A DNA stretch of 52,136 nucleotides, from positions 1 through 52,136 of the forward strand of contig JABLXU010000038.1 in assembly GCA_013177805.1 (NCBI GenBank), written 5' to 3'. This DNA is from Candidatus Omnitrophota bacterium. Lineage in GTDB: Bacteria > Hinthialibacterota > Hinthialibacteria > Hinthialibacterales > Hinthialibacteraceae. The notes below the pieces were generated by a model. The model was not told where the DNA came from. It worked only from the letters and a program-made list of their open reading frames with translations, and ran no database searches. The translations under genes were made by a program, and so were the position numbers. Shown here one piece after another: positions 44,697 to 52,136 of this stretch (position 1 is the first letter of the stretch; each line of letters starts with the position of its first letter).

Positions 44697-45687
44697 ACCC
44701 TATTTCACGTTCGGGAATTATTTGAAGCAGCGGTTCGGCGGCCGGGTGCAGAAAATATCGATTGACGCGGGATTTACGTGTCCCAATATCGACGGGACCA
44801 AAGGGGTGGGCGGATGTACTTATTGCAACAACGAGGGATTCAGCTATAACTCCCGAGTTGCCCTCCGTCCGGTGCGGGAACAGATCGAAGCCGGTATCGC
44901 TTTTTCGAAAAAACGGTTCAAGGCGAATCAATTTCTGGCCTATTTTCAAGCGCATACCAATACGTTCGCGCCCGTGAATCAGTTGAAAAAAATCTACGAC
45001 GAAATCCTTCCCTATGAGGAAATCGTAGCCTTTGCGGTGGGTACCCGGCCCGATTCCATCTCCCCCAAAATATTGGATTTGCTCGAATCTTATTCCAACC
45101 GGTTTGAAGTCTGGGTGGAATACGGTCTGCAATCCAGCCACAACCATACCTTAGCGCGGGTCAACCGTTGCGATACGTATGAGCGTTTTTTGTGGGCTAT
45201 CGATGTCACCTCCACCCGCAACCTCAAAATCTGCGTTCATGTGATCCTGGGTCTGCCTGGTGAAACCCACGAAGACATGATGAAAACCGCCGAACGCTTG
45301 GCTCCATTGCCTTTTCATAGCATCAAGGTCCATCTCTTACACATCATGAAAGACACGCCGATGGAAAAGGAATACTTGCGGGGTGAAATTCAGATATTCT
45401 CGATGGATGAATATGTCGAAACGGTGTGTGATTTTCTGGAGCGTATCCCTTCCGATATCAGCGTTCAGCGCTTGACCGCGGACGCGCCTCCGAGCGTGCT
45501 TGTTGCCCCGGCTTGGTGTTTGGAGCGTAAAACGATCTACCAAAAAATCGACCAGGAGTTCGTCCGCCGGGGAACGCGTCAAGGATCCCGGGTTTCAGAC
45601 AATGTCCGGCAAGACCTCTCCTGGAAGCACCAAGCCCGCCGCCAAGCTCCGTTTCCTATTGCGGAAGCCGCCCGGCTCGCTTCGTAA
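44686..45687 (+). CDS. YhcC/TIGR01212-family radical SAM protein
   Basis: A 333-residue radical SAM protein starting at ATG 44686. The [4Fe-4S] site is the long-spaced CPNIDGTKGVGGCTYC typical of this family. Other motifs are GTRPDSIS, WVEYGLQSSHNHTLARVNR and VHVILGLPGETHEDMMKTAERLAPLPFHSIKVHLLHIMKDTPM, plus the trailing QRLTADAP. The family may thiolate or otherwise modify tRNA or protein; the function is not established. It overlaps the end of the upstream glycosyltransferase gene (44686-44696), suggesting co-translation. Confidence 0.92.
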   Translation: MTDKPYFTFGNYLKQRFGGRVQKISIDAGFTCPNIDGTKGVGGCTYCNNEGFSYNSRVALRPVREQIEAGIAFSKKRFKANQFLAYFQAHTNTFAPVNQLKKIYDEILPYEEIVAFAVGTRPDSISPKILDLLESYSNRFEVWVEYGLQSSHNHTLARVNRCDTYERFLWAIDVTSTRNLKICVHVILGLPGETHEDMMKTAERLAPLPFHSIKVHLLHIMKDTPMEKEYLRGEIQIFSMDEYVETVCDFLERIPSDISVQRLTADAPPSVLVAPAWCLERKTIYQKIDQEFVRRGTRQGSRVSDNVRQDLSWKHQARRQAPFPIAEAARLAS

Positions 45688-45840
45688 TCTCCCTGCCCTG
45701 CGATTCCCTGCCCTTTCCTAATCCGGTCATTTCCGGGAATATGATACGGCGATGGAGTGTCTCGCATGATCATTTCATTGGTATTTCACGGTGAGACACT
45801 AAGGACGCCACGACAATTTCAGTTGATTGTGGAGAACATC

Positions 45841-46311
45841 ATGATATTCGACGAGATCCAATTCTGGAACAAGTATCCCTATGGAGCCGCGTGGGAGAAG
45901 ATCTTTACGTTTTTGAAAGAAATCGACGCCCAAACCGAAGAGAAGGAGTATCCGATCCAAGGGAAGGATCTATTCGCCCGGGTCATGAGTTATGACACCC
46001 GGCCGGTTGAAGAAGCCAAACTCGAGGCTCATCGTATTTACGCGGACATACAAATCATGCTGGCCGGTTCGGAGATCATGGAGTGGTTTCCGGCCTCTTC
46101 AGCCATCGTGACTACGCCATACAATGGGGAGAAAGACGTCCTGTTTTTCCAGCATATTCCCAACGCACCCTGCCGGATTCTCGCGCGCCCGGGATTTTTT
46201 GCCCTCTTTATGCCGCAAGACGCCCACATGCCCCAGCTCATGGCCGGCAATGCGCCGGAGCGGATCAAGAAAGTCGTGGTGAAAGTCCGGTGTGATTTGT
46301 TGGGTTTATAA
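45841..46311 (+). CDS. YhcH/YjgK/YiaL (DUF386)-family protein
   Basis: A 156-residue cupin-like protein; start ATG 45841 with GGAG nine bases upstream. It shows IDAQTEEKEYPIQGKDLFARVMSYDTRP, EAHRIYADIQIMLAGSEIMEW and RPGFFALFMPQDAHMPQL with the metal-binding His cluster near the end. Members include the sialic-acid anomerase YhcH/NanQ. A role in sugar isomer turnover fits the carbohydrate context, but no sialate genes are present. Confidence 0.9.
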   Translation: MIFDEIQFWNKYPYGAAWEKIFTFLKEIDAQTEEKEYPIQGKDLFARVMSYDTRPVEEAKLEAHRIYADIQIMLAGSEIMEWFPASSAIVTTPYNGEKDVLFFQHIPNAPCRILARPGFFALFMPQDAHMPQLMAGNAPERIKKVVVKVRCDLLGL

Positions 46312-46315
46312 TTAG

Positions 46316-46328
46316 TCATAAATTATGA
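46316..46328. promoter_or_regulatory. Perfect palindrome upstream of the toxin-antitoxin pair
   Basis: TCATAA (46316-46321), A, TTATGA (46323-46328), 70 bases before the brnT start. Such dyads often serve as ribbon-helix-helix antitoxin operators in brnTA-type loci; here that is inference. Confidence 0.4.
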
Positions 46329-46396
46329 ATAGTATGCTTTTCACGCGCGCGGGAGAATTTTTTCATGTAATGTGAACATCTTTCGGGAACACTTCC

Positions 46397-46636
46397 ATGA
46401 CGGAATTCGAATGGGATGAGAAGAAAAACCGGAGCACCATCGAGAACCATGGGATCGATTTCAAAAACCGCCGAGGGATATTTTACCAGAAGCACGCACT
46501 CCGGAAATCCTTCCATATGTTGGAAAATCGATGGCTTGCCACGGGAATGGTAAAAGGATTGAAGATGATCGCGGTATTTATTCTCCGGAAAGGCAATGTA
46601 CGGATCATTTCCGCGAGGAAAACGCGAAAATCGTGA
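46397..46636 (+). CDS. brnT: BrnT-family ribonuclease toxin
   Basis: A 79-residue BrnT-like toxin: MTEFEWDEKKNRSTIENHGIDF and the closing RIISARKTRKS are hallmarks. BrnT folds like RelE-type ribonucleases and cuts RNA; catalytic Lys and Arg are expected near IISARK. Usual length is about 90-100. The centre is compact (KHALRKSFHMLENRWLATGMVKG) and the C terminus ends soon after ISARK, so it may be shortened. Its stop TGA overlaps the antitoxin's GTG (GTGA), implying tight coupling. Confidence 0.8.
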   Translation: MTEFEWDEKKNRSTIENHGIDFKNRRGIFYQKHALRKSFHMLENRWLATGMVKGLKMIAVFILRKGNVRIISARKTRKS

Positions 46637-46779
46637 AGCCTCGCAATAAAGTAGACATTCCCATGCGTCTCGATCCCGACATCGTGGAATTTTTCAAGAA
46701 AGAGGGCCCCGGCTACCAAACGCGCATCCATGCGGTGTTGCGGACCTGCATGAAGGCACGCACGGGAAACCGGGCGTGA
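46633..46779 (+). CDS. brnA: Short BrnA-like ribbon-helix-helix antitoxin
   Basis: A 48-residue antitoxin if begun at GTG 46633, which overlaps the brnT stop. It contains the BrnA ribbon-helix-helix core KVDIPMRLDPDIVEFFKKEGPGYQTRIHAVLRTC. Canonical BrnA proteins carry an N-terminal extension of about 30-40 residues that is absent here. It may be a minimal antitoxin or a degraded one. An upstream in-frame ATG lies inside brnT (46531) but would encode an unlikely sequence. Confidence 0.7.
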   Translation: MKPRNKVDIPMRLDPDIVEFFKKEGPGYQTRIHAVLRTCMKARTGNRA

Positions 46780-46839
46780 TCGTCTTTCCATCAATCACGC
46801 TATCGTGACTCACGGTTTACTCCATCGCGGCGAACGAGT

Positions 46840-46896
46840 GAATTCTGCCCTTGCAGGACTTCCCTCACCCTAACCCTCTCCCTGAGGGAGAGGGGA
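46840..46896. repeat. Dispersed intergenic palindromic repeat, best copy 5
   Basis: Starts GAATTCTGCCCTTGCAGGAC, then TTCCCTCACCCTAACCCTCT and CCCTGAGGGAGAGGGGA. Core arms CCCTCTCCCT and AGGGAGAGGG are nearly perfectly complementary. It is the clearest form of the family. A GCACTTGCCGGATGAACCA stretch at 46962, shared with 4613, lies nearby. Confidence 0.75.
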
Positions 46897-46985
46897 TCAG
46901 GGAGTTGATCTCCCCGGCCAGCCCAAGTGAAAAGCGGCTGGACATGCTTGATAAAAAGTCCGCACTTGCCGGATGAACCAAAAAA

Positions 46986-47007
46986 GGACGCGGCCGAAAC
47001 CACGTCC
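46986..47007 (-). terminator. Intrinsic terminator of the oxidoreductase gene
   Basis: On the minus strand GGACGTGG pairs with CCGCGTCC (one G-U wobble), followed by TTTTTTGG. It lies 38 bases after the stop of the gene ending at 47045. Confidence 0.8.
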
Positions 47008-47044
47008 CTTTTGACATTTCAATTCGAATCTGACGAAAACCGAT

Positions 47045-48226
47045 TTAGAATTTCACATCTACCCAGGCGTGGTTGTTCTTGCTGCTTTCCACCACTTTTT
47101 CGACGAAGACCAAACCGGCGTGTCCGTCATCCACGGTAGCGTACTTGGAGCCGTCGGTTCCCTTGTAGGTGCCTTCCTGATAGGCCCGGACATCGGCCTC
47201 GAAGCATCGGTGCAGGCGCGCGAAGGCATCATGGAATGCTTCCGGGTGGCCGGAGGGGATGGTCGGCTCGGCCATTAAGTCCGCGGGCAAGTCACCGAGG
47301 AAGCCGTCGTTGGCTTTCACCTCGCCACGCCAGTACACACGGTCGGGCTGACCAGGAAGGTGGATCTTCACGCATTCCGGATCTTCCTGCCGCCAGATCA
47401 GGGTGCCCTTATCTCCGTTGACCTCGATACCCAGATCGTTCTTGTGGCCGATGGCGATCTGTGAAGCGCGGACCAGGGCACGGCCGCCGTTATTGAGTTC
47501 GCAATAGGCGGTGAAGTGGTCGTCGAGCTGGCGTCCTTGGACGAAAGTCTCAATGAACCCACTGACGCGGACTGGTTCAAGGCCGGTGACATAGCGCAGT
47601 TGCATGAGGGCGTGGGTGCCGATGTCACCGCCGCAGCAACTGGCGCCAGCGCGTTTGGGGTCGACACGCCATTCCGCCTGCATGACGCCCATGTCTTCCG
47701 TGCGGCCAGCCAGCCAGCCCTGGATGTAATAGGCGTCGACCCAGCGTACTTGGCCGATCAATCCGGAACGGACGATATGGCGGGAGAGGCGGCTGGTCCA
47801 ATGTCCCAGGTAGGTATGCGCGGTGCAGAAGGGAATGTTCTTGGCTTTGACGATATCAGCCAGGTCCTTGGATTCCCGCGAGGTGACAGTCAAAGGTTTT
47901 TCACAGAAAACGGGGATGCCCTTTTCCAAGGCTTTCTTGGCGGGATCGTAATGGACGAAATTGGGAGTCACGATGAGGATGTAATCCACTCCCTCGCCGC
48001 GGGGCTTTTTCGACTCTTCTTCGATCATTTCATCGTAATTGCGGTATCCCTTGATAGGATACGGCCATTTTTCCGCTTCACTCATGGCCACCTGGGGATC
48101 GGGATGCAGCGCCCCGCAGGTAACCCGGCGAGTGCCGTCGAAAAAGATCGCCTTTTGATGGGGATTGACGATGAACGCGCCCCCGCCGCCTCCCACAAGA
48201 CCCACATTCAATGGCCGCTTCGACAT
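47045..48226 (-). CDS. Gfo/Idh/MocA-family oxidoreductase (cytoplasmic)
   Basis: A 393-residue NAD(P)-dependent oxidoreductase starting at the ATG 48224-48226 (AAGGAG eight bases upstream). It has LNVGLVGGGGGAFIV (Rossmann), VDYILIVTPNFVHYDPAK and PVFCEKPLTVTSRESK, with EKP as the catalytic-lysine motif. CCGGDIGTHALMQLRYVTG follows in the C-terminal domain. It has no signal peptide, unlike the two Tat-exported relatives in this window. The first Asp/Glu of the cofactor loop cannot be judged, so NAD versus NADP is open. It is divergently placed from the Tat-exported family member at 48596, with a shared 370-base regulatory gap. Sugar oxidation or epimerisation is likely. Confidence 0.92.
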   Translation of the reverse strand: MSKRPLNVGLVGGGGGAFIVNPHQKAIFFDGTRRVTCGALHPDPQVAMSEAEKWPYPIKGYRNYDEMIEEESKKPRGEGVDYILIVTPNFVHYDPAKKALEKGIPVFCEKPLTVTSRESKDLADIVKAKNIPFCTAHTYLGHWTSRLSRHIVRSGLIGQVRWVDAYYIQGWLAGRTEDMGVMQAEWRVDPKRAGASCCGGDIGTHALMQLRYVTGLEPVRVSGFIETFVQGRQLDDHFTAYCELNNGGRALVRASQIAIGHKNDLGIEVNGDKGTLIWRQEDPECVKIHLPGQPDRVYWRGEVKANDGFLGDLPADLMAEPTIPSGHPEAFHDAFARLHRCFEADVRAYQEGTYKGTDGSKYATVDDGHAGLVFVEKVVESSKNNHAWVDVKF

Positions 48227-48521
48227 GGTTCGAACTCCTTTCACAACATGTTTATTTAATTGAGTACGTTTGGTTTGTCACTCACCAATTCAGGCAGAAA
48301 ACAAAGATTCTATTTTTAATTCTGACCAGCCGTCATTCCTTCACCGGAAAATGGCCCACCGGCTGTAAATCAGAGGATACCGCCATGTTACAGAATACCG
48401 TTCCAAAAATATAGGTTCCGAGCGGATTCTATCTTGTTTTTCCTTTTTCAATTGAACCGCCAGTCCTAGCCGATCACGGAGAATCCGCAGGATCGAAACA
48501 CGGTGTTTCCCACATTGCTTC

Positions 48522-48550
48522 TTGCTTCCTGGGGCTAGGTTCTTTATAGT
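48522..48550 (+). promoter_or_regulatory. Sigma-70-type promoter of the Tat oxidoreductase gene
   Basis: TTGCTT (48522-48527), a 17-base spacer and TATAGT (48545-48550), giving a start near 48557 and a 39-base leader. The rest of the divergent gap 48227-48521 shows no gene. Confidence 0.55.
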
Positions 48551-48595
48551 CAAAGACAAGAAATTCGTCCATTCGACAGGTCTGGGAGAGTGATT

Positions 48596-49948
48596 ATGAG
48601 ACGCCGACAATTTCTGCAAGCCAGCGCGGCCAGCCTGATCTGGCCGGCGGCCAAGAGCTTTGGGGTGGAGTTCGGTTCCTCGAAACCGCGCCGCTACGCC
48701 TTGATCGGGACGGGCTGGTATGGCAAGAGCGCCATGTTCCGCTTGCTCCAGGTCGAACCGGTGGAAGTGGTAGCGTTGTGCGATGTGGACAAACAGATGC
48801 TGGCGGAGGCCGCCGAGATGGTCGCCCAGCGTCAGGCATCCAAGAATAAACCCAAGACTTACGGCGATTACCGCGAGCTTCTTAAACAAGAACAGCCCGA
48901 CATTGTCCAGATTTCCACACCCGATCATTGGCATTGCCTGCCGATGATCGCCGCCGTTGAGGCCGGCGCGGATGTATACGTCGAGAAACCCATCAGCGTG
49001 GATGTGGTCGAAGGCCGGGCCATGCTCGCCGCGGCGCGCAAAAACCAACGGGTTGTCCAGGTAGGGATGCAGCGCCGCAGCACCCCCCACCTGATCGAGG
49101 CCCGGGACACGATCATCCGCGAAGGCAAATTGGGCAAAGTCGGCCTGGTGGAAATCTATTGCTACTACCATATGCGCTCCCGCGAAAATCCGCCGGATAC
49201 CGAACCGCCTGCACACCTTGATTTCGAGATGTGGACCGGCCCGGCTCCCTTGCGGCCGTTCAATCCCATGATGCACCCCCGGGGTTGGCGCGCGTTCATG
49301 GAGTACGGCAACGGGATCGTGGGCGACATGTGCGTGCATATGTTCGACATGGTACGGTGGATGCTCGACCTGGGCTGGCCGAAGCGGATTAACTCGTCCG
49401 GCGGCACCCTGATGTTCCCCGGAGGCAAATCGAACATTTCGGACACGCAAACCGTCACCTTCGATTATGACGAAATGCCCGTAATCTGGCAGCACCGCGC
49501 CTGGGGCACCGCCCCCGATCCGGATTATCCCTGGGGCGCAACGATTTACGGAGAAAAAGGAACCTTAAAAGCCAGTGTGTTCTCATGGGATTTCATTCCC
49601 CAGGGCCGGGGAGAGAAGATCCACCGGGATGTCACCTATGAGCTGGATGAATATCCTGAAGACCAAACCGAACCGGGTTTGGAAAAGCATTGCGCGCCGG
49701 CACTGCGCGGGCACATGAAGAATTTCCTGAAGGCGATCGACGAACGCGGCCGGCCCGTGTCGGACATCGAGGAGGGCTATATCTCAAGTTCGTGTTGTAT
49801 TCTGGCCAACTTGGCAATGCAGACCGGACGGACTTTGGCCTGGGATCCGGACAAAGCGCAAGTCACCGGCGACGAGGAAGTCAACCAGATGTTGGCGCGG
49901 CCGTACCGCAGCCCGTGGATACATCCTGATCCGGAAAAAATCGGGTGA
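48596..49948 (+). CDS. Gfo/Idh/MocA-family oxidoreductase, Tat-exported
   Basis: A 450-residue protein beginning MRRRQFLQASAASLIWPAAKS, a twin-arginine signal (RRRQFL). Rossmann motif ALIGTGWYGKSAM, DIVQISTPDHWHCLPMI and VYVEKPISVDVVEGRAML with EKP. The C-terminal domain has DMCVHMFDMVRWMLDLG and a long C-terminal family region (HMKNFLKAIDERGRPVSDIEEGYISSSC). Start ATG 48596 after GGGAGAG. It resembles the protein at 690-2027 in layout. It is transcribed divergently from the cytoplasmic relative. Confidence 0.92.
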   Translation: MRRRQFLQASAASLIWPAAKSFGVEFGSSKPRRYALIGTGWYGKSAMFRLLQVEPVEVVALCDVDKQMLAEAAEMVAQRQASKNKPKTYGDYRELLKQEQPDIVQISTPDHWHCLPMIAAVEAGADVYVEKPISVDVVEGRAMLAAARKNQRVVQVGMQRRSTPHLIEARDTIIREGKLGKVGLVEIYCYYHMRSRENPPDTEPPAHLDFEMWTGPAPLRPFNPMMHPRGWRAFMEYGNGIVGDMCVHMFDMVRWMLDLGWPKRINSSGGTLMFPGGKSNISDTQTVTFDYDEMPVIWQHRAWGTAPDPDYPWGATIYGEKGTLKASVFSWDFIPQGRGEKIHRDVTYELDEYPEDQTEPGLEKHCAPALRGHMKNFLKAIDERGRPVSDIEEGYISSSCCILANLAMQTGRTLAWDPDKAQVTGDEEVNQMLARPYRSPWIHPDPEKIG

Positions 49949-50061
49949 GGCGGAGAACGCCCGGCCGGAGCGCGGGAATCGTGCCCCGGCGGGAAATCGA
50001 TCCGGCTTGCCGCTTTCACTGGAATGGCTTCTCGGGAAGCATGCGGCCAACAATTCAACCG

Positions 50062-51861
50062 TTACCACTGCGGGATGGGTTGAGTGGGATCCAGAATCCG
50101 CACATGGTGCCATTCTTGTTTGGCTTTTTCGAGATCGTTCATGGTTTGGTATAAACGGGCGAGTTTGATGCGGTAGCGGACGGCAGCGGGATTTAAATCC
50201 GCACACTTCTGATAGACTTGGAGGGCCAGTTCCGTCCGTCCAAAGGATTCCAACCGTTCCGCCAACATTTCCTGGAGTGGCAATTGACCGGGGAATTGAT
50301 CCACGGCGGAATGGAGCACATCCAGAGCCCGCGCCCTGTCGTTTTTCATGGAATAGTAATCCGAAAGCCGCTTGATTGCCAGGAAAGGAATGTACCCATA
50401 CCGTTTGGAGAGCTGCAAAGCATATCCCAGCGTTCGCATTTCCACTTCACTAGGAAGATAGCCTTCCTGGATCATGGATTGTGCGACCGCAGTGGCATGG
50501 AGGGCCGCCAAATCTCCCCGGTAGGGCGCGGATTGAAACGCGGCTTGGGCGGTGTGTACGAGATCGGCGGTCCGGACCAGCTTGGCAAAGCGGCTGAGAG
50601 ACCGTTCCGCACTCCACTCGGGGGAGACGGTCCAGAATCCCATGAGGAGCAAGACCGCGGTCAATCCCCCCACGGCGCTGGGAATCCAGACCATGGCTAT
50701 TTTATGGCGGGGATCGAGTGGCGGAACGGCCTGCCGCAGAGAAGCGTTTTGCGCGCACGCCACGCCCAACCATGTAAGTGGATGAGTGAAAACCGCCCGC
50801 CAGGAGGGGAGAACTGCCAACAAGCCCATCAACAAAAGGGCCGCACCCGCGGGTAATAAAACATCGCCCCGGTAGCGTTCCATGCCGGATTCGATGAAAA
50901 GAAAGAGAATCCCCGCGGCCAGAATGAAGGAAAGCAGGCCATCATTGCCTCCCGGGAATATTTCGGAAAACAACGCGCCGGGTTGCGCGATGTGTAATAC
51001 TTTCAGAGTAATGGTTTCGGGGAACAGACGATCCCCCATGTCAAACCAAGGAGCGATCCCCGCCAGGAGAAGATGCAACCCTCCCAGGCAGCCGGCCGCG
51101 CCGATCATTCCAATCGAGGCCAGCCACACCCGTTTCGCCTTGGGCGATAGGGATTCGGAAAAATCAGTCCAAAACACGAAGAGCAGAAAATGAATCCCGG
51201 CGAGAACGAAGATCCCATTGCCCAGCAGACCATGAATGGCCAGAAACCAAACCGCCAGCAATCCCCACTGGCCGCCCCGGGCTTGCCTTCCCGCGGGAGA
51301 AAAGGCGTAGACAAACAGCAGGGTGGTGGTCAGCATCACGGTCAGATGGACCAACCGGGCTGGGGCTCCACTGCCGGGGGAGAGAATCGCGTGTTGAAAG
51401 GGCAGGATGTCTTCTTGGCTGGAATAGTCCATAGGATACGCCCGGGCGACAAGACTGGGAAACCGTTCCAGGGGGAAGAAACCGGATTGCGGTGAGAAAC
51501 CAACTATCACCAGCCACAAGAGGACGCAAGCCAAGGCCAACCCGGGCAGGATAGACTGGCGCTGTCCTGTTAATGCGGCCACGAAGAGGACGCCCAGCGC
51601 CAGGTTCGGCCAAACGGCGTAGCGGTACCAAAGATCGTCCAATGTGAAATAAAACAATATGCCCCCCAGCATTAAAACCACATGAAAAGGAGAGTAAACG
51701 GCTGGAATTTCTTCAGAGCGGTTAAAATAATAGGCTTCGAGAATCGAGCGGAAGGTCAAAAATCCCAGCCCAGCGAAGGCCAACATCCGCCCGCTGGAAG
51801 TCACCCCGGATTCCAGAAAAGGAACCGCTATGAACGGGAGAATTCCGAGCAAAGAGCGCAT
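50062..51861 (-). CDS. Polytopic membrane protein with C-terminal TPR-like repeats
   Basis: A 599-residue protein with about ten or more membrane segments ([66 protein letters not shown] and others), then a soluble tail of about 170 residues with tetratricopeptide-like helices ([74 protein letters not shown]). O-antigen ligase/Wzy-like proteins share this layout, but I see no certain motif. Start at ATG 51859-51861 overlaps the 3' end of aroQ by 34 bases; a later Met near 51784 is possible. Function unknown. Confidence 0.7.
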   Translation of the reverse strand: MRSLLGILPFIAVPFLESGVTSSGRMLAFAGLGFLTFRSILEAYYFNRSEEIPAVYSPFHVVLMLGGILFYFTLDDLWYRYAVWPNLALGVLFVAALTGQRQSILPGLALACVLLWLVIVGFSPQSGFFPLERFPSLVARAYPMDYSSQEDILPFQHAILSPGSGAPARLVHLTVMLTTTLLFVYAFSPAGRQARGGQWGLLAVWFLAIHGLLGNGIFVLAGIHFLLFVFWTDFSESLSPKAKRVWLASIGMIGAAGCLGGLHLLLAGIAPWFDMGDRLFPETITLKVLHIAQPGALFSEIFPGGNDGLLSFILAAGILFLFIESGMERYRGDVLLPAGAALLLMGLLAVLPSWRAVFTHPLTWLGVACAQNASLRQAVPPLDPRHKIAMVWIPSAVGGLTAVLLLMGFWTVSPEWSAERSLSRFAKLVRTADLVHTAQAAFQSAPYRGDLAALHATAVAQSMIQEGYLPSEVEMRTLGYALQLSKRYGYIPFLAIKRLSDYYSMKNDRARALDVLHSAVDQFPGQLPLQEMLAERLESFGRTELALQVYQKCADLNPAAVRYRIKLARLYQTMNDLEKAKQEWHHVRILDPTQPIPQW

Positions 51862-52136
51862 GCGGCCCGCAATCCCAACAAATAACTGTCGACACCGAAA
51901 CCGCAGATGACTCCCGCGGCGACGCCGGAAATGAAAGAATGATGACGAAATGATTCCCGCTTGTGAATATTGGACAAGTGCACTTCCACAGCCGGGATGC
52001 CGATGCCGGCGATGGCGTCCCGGATCGCGATGGAGGTATGCGTGTAAGCGGCGGGGTTGATGACCAGTGCGTCGGCCCAATCCGCCGCCTCGGCCAGCAG
52101 GGTCACAATGTCCCCCTCCCCATTGCGCTGTTCGAT
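51828..52136 (-). CDS. aroQ: 3-dehydroquinate dehydratase type II, 3' part (cut by the window edge)
   Basis: The C-terminal 102 residues of the type II dehydroquinase. It begins [14 protein letters not shown] at the window edge, then [19 protein letters not shown] (Asn, substrate-binding), [19 protein letters not shown] (His of the active site and the substrate-contacting region) and [17 protein letters not shown]. It catalyses the dehydration of 3-dehydroquinate in the shikimate pathway. The missing N terminus would carry the catalytic Tyr loop. It overlaps the downstream membrane-protein start by 34 bases. Confidence 0.95.
   Translation of the reverse strand: MEQRNGEGDIVTLLAEAADWADALVINPAAYTHTSIAIRDAIAGIGIPAVEVHLSNIHKRESFRHHSFISGVAAGVICGFGVDSYLLGLRAACALCSEFSRS

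Overview
The window looks like a chromosomal piece of an uncultured, GC-rich, Gram-negative bacterium. An LPS-export set (LptE-like lipoprotein, paired LptF/LptG permeases) implies an outer membrane. Several traits recall PVC/FCB-type candidate phyla such as Sumerlaeota or Hydrogenedentota: Tat-exported Gfo/Idh/MocA oxidoreductases, a DUF6807 protein, a sugar isomerase-like TIM barrel, a prepilin with the IIGILAAIAVPNFMNAQ signature, and exported proteins with Thr-Pro linkers, one ending in a dockerin-like EF-hand. The phylum guess is inference only.

Layout. 1-5422 (mostly minus): a broken ppk start, an oxidoreductase, an orphan oligopeptide-type ABC ATPase, a GT4 glycosyltransferase and an SGNH hydrolase. 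5664-8013 (+): a zinc-ribbon/Yip1 membrane protein and a B12-binding radical SAM protein. 8187-9849 (+): a strikingly AT-rich run of three tightly packed unknown genes, the best candidate for an undescribed, horizontally acquired system. 9854-15286 (+): a small unknown gene, a sugar isomerase-like protein, a DUF6807 protein and two glycosyltransferases. 15430-18919: tRNA-His, two exported proteins (one combines LIM-like zinc modules with a DA1-like metallopeptidase signature) and a prepilin. 19237-21652 (+): an aroA-cmk-acpS operon. 21935-30956 (minus): a sialidase-like anchored protein, holA, lptE, a large esterase and a propeller fusion protein. 31207-33064 (+): ispF and tpiA, separated by a gene-poor stretch with a consensus promoter and a strong terminator, a candidate non-coding RNA. 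33431-36793 (+): an exported protein and a frameshifted matrixin-type protease. 36936-42814 (minus): an exported beta-propeller-like protein, then ilvD-lptF-lptG. 43065-46779 (+): a membrane glycosyltransferase, a YhcC-like radical SAM protein, a YhcH-like protein and a minimal BrnT/BrnA toxin-antitoxin pair. 47045-52136: two divergent oxidoreductases, a membrane/TPR protein and the 3' part of aroQ.

Housekeeping functions (shikimate pathway, isoprenoids, glycolysis, valine/isoleucine synthesis, LPS export, replication) alternate with carbohydrate handling, surface glycan synthesis and secreted proteins. A dispersed intergenic palindromic repeat of the type CCCTCACCCTAACC...GGGAGAGGGGA occurs at least six times. 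Two genes carry apparent disabling lesions (ppk, in-frame TGA; matrixin, one-base slip in a G run). These may be real or assembly errors.
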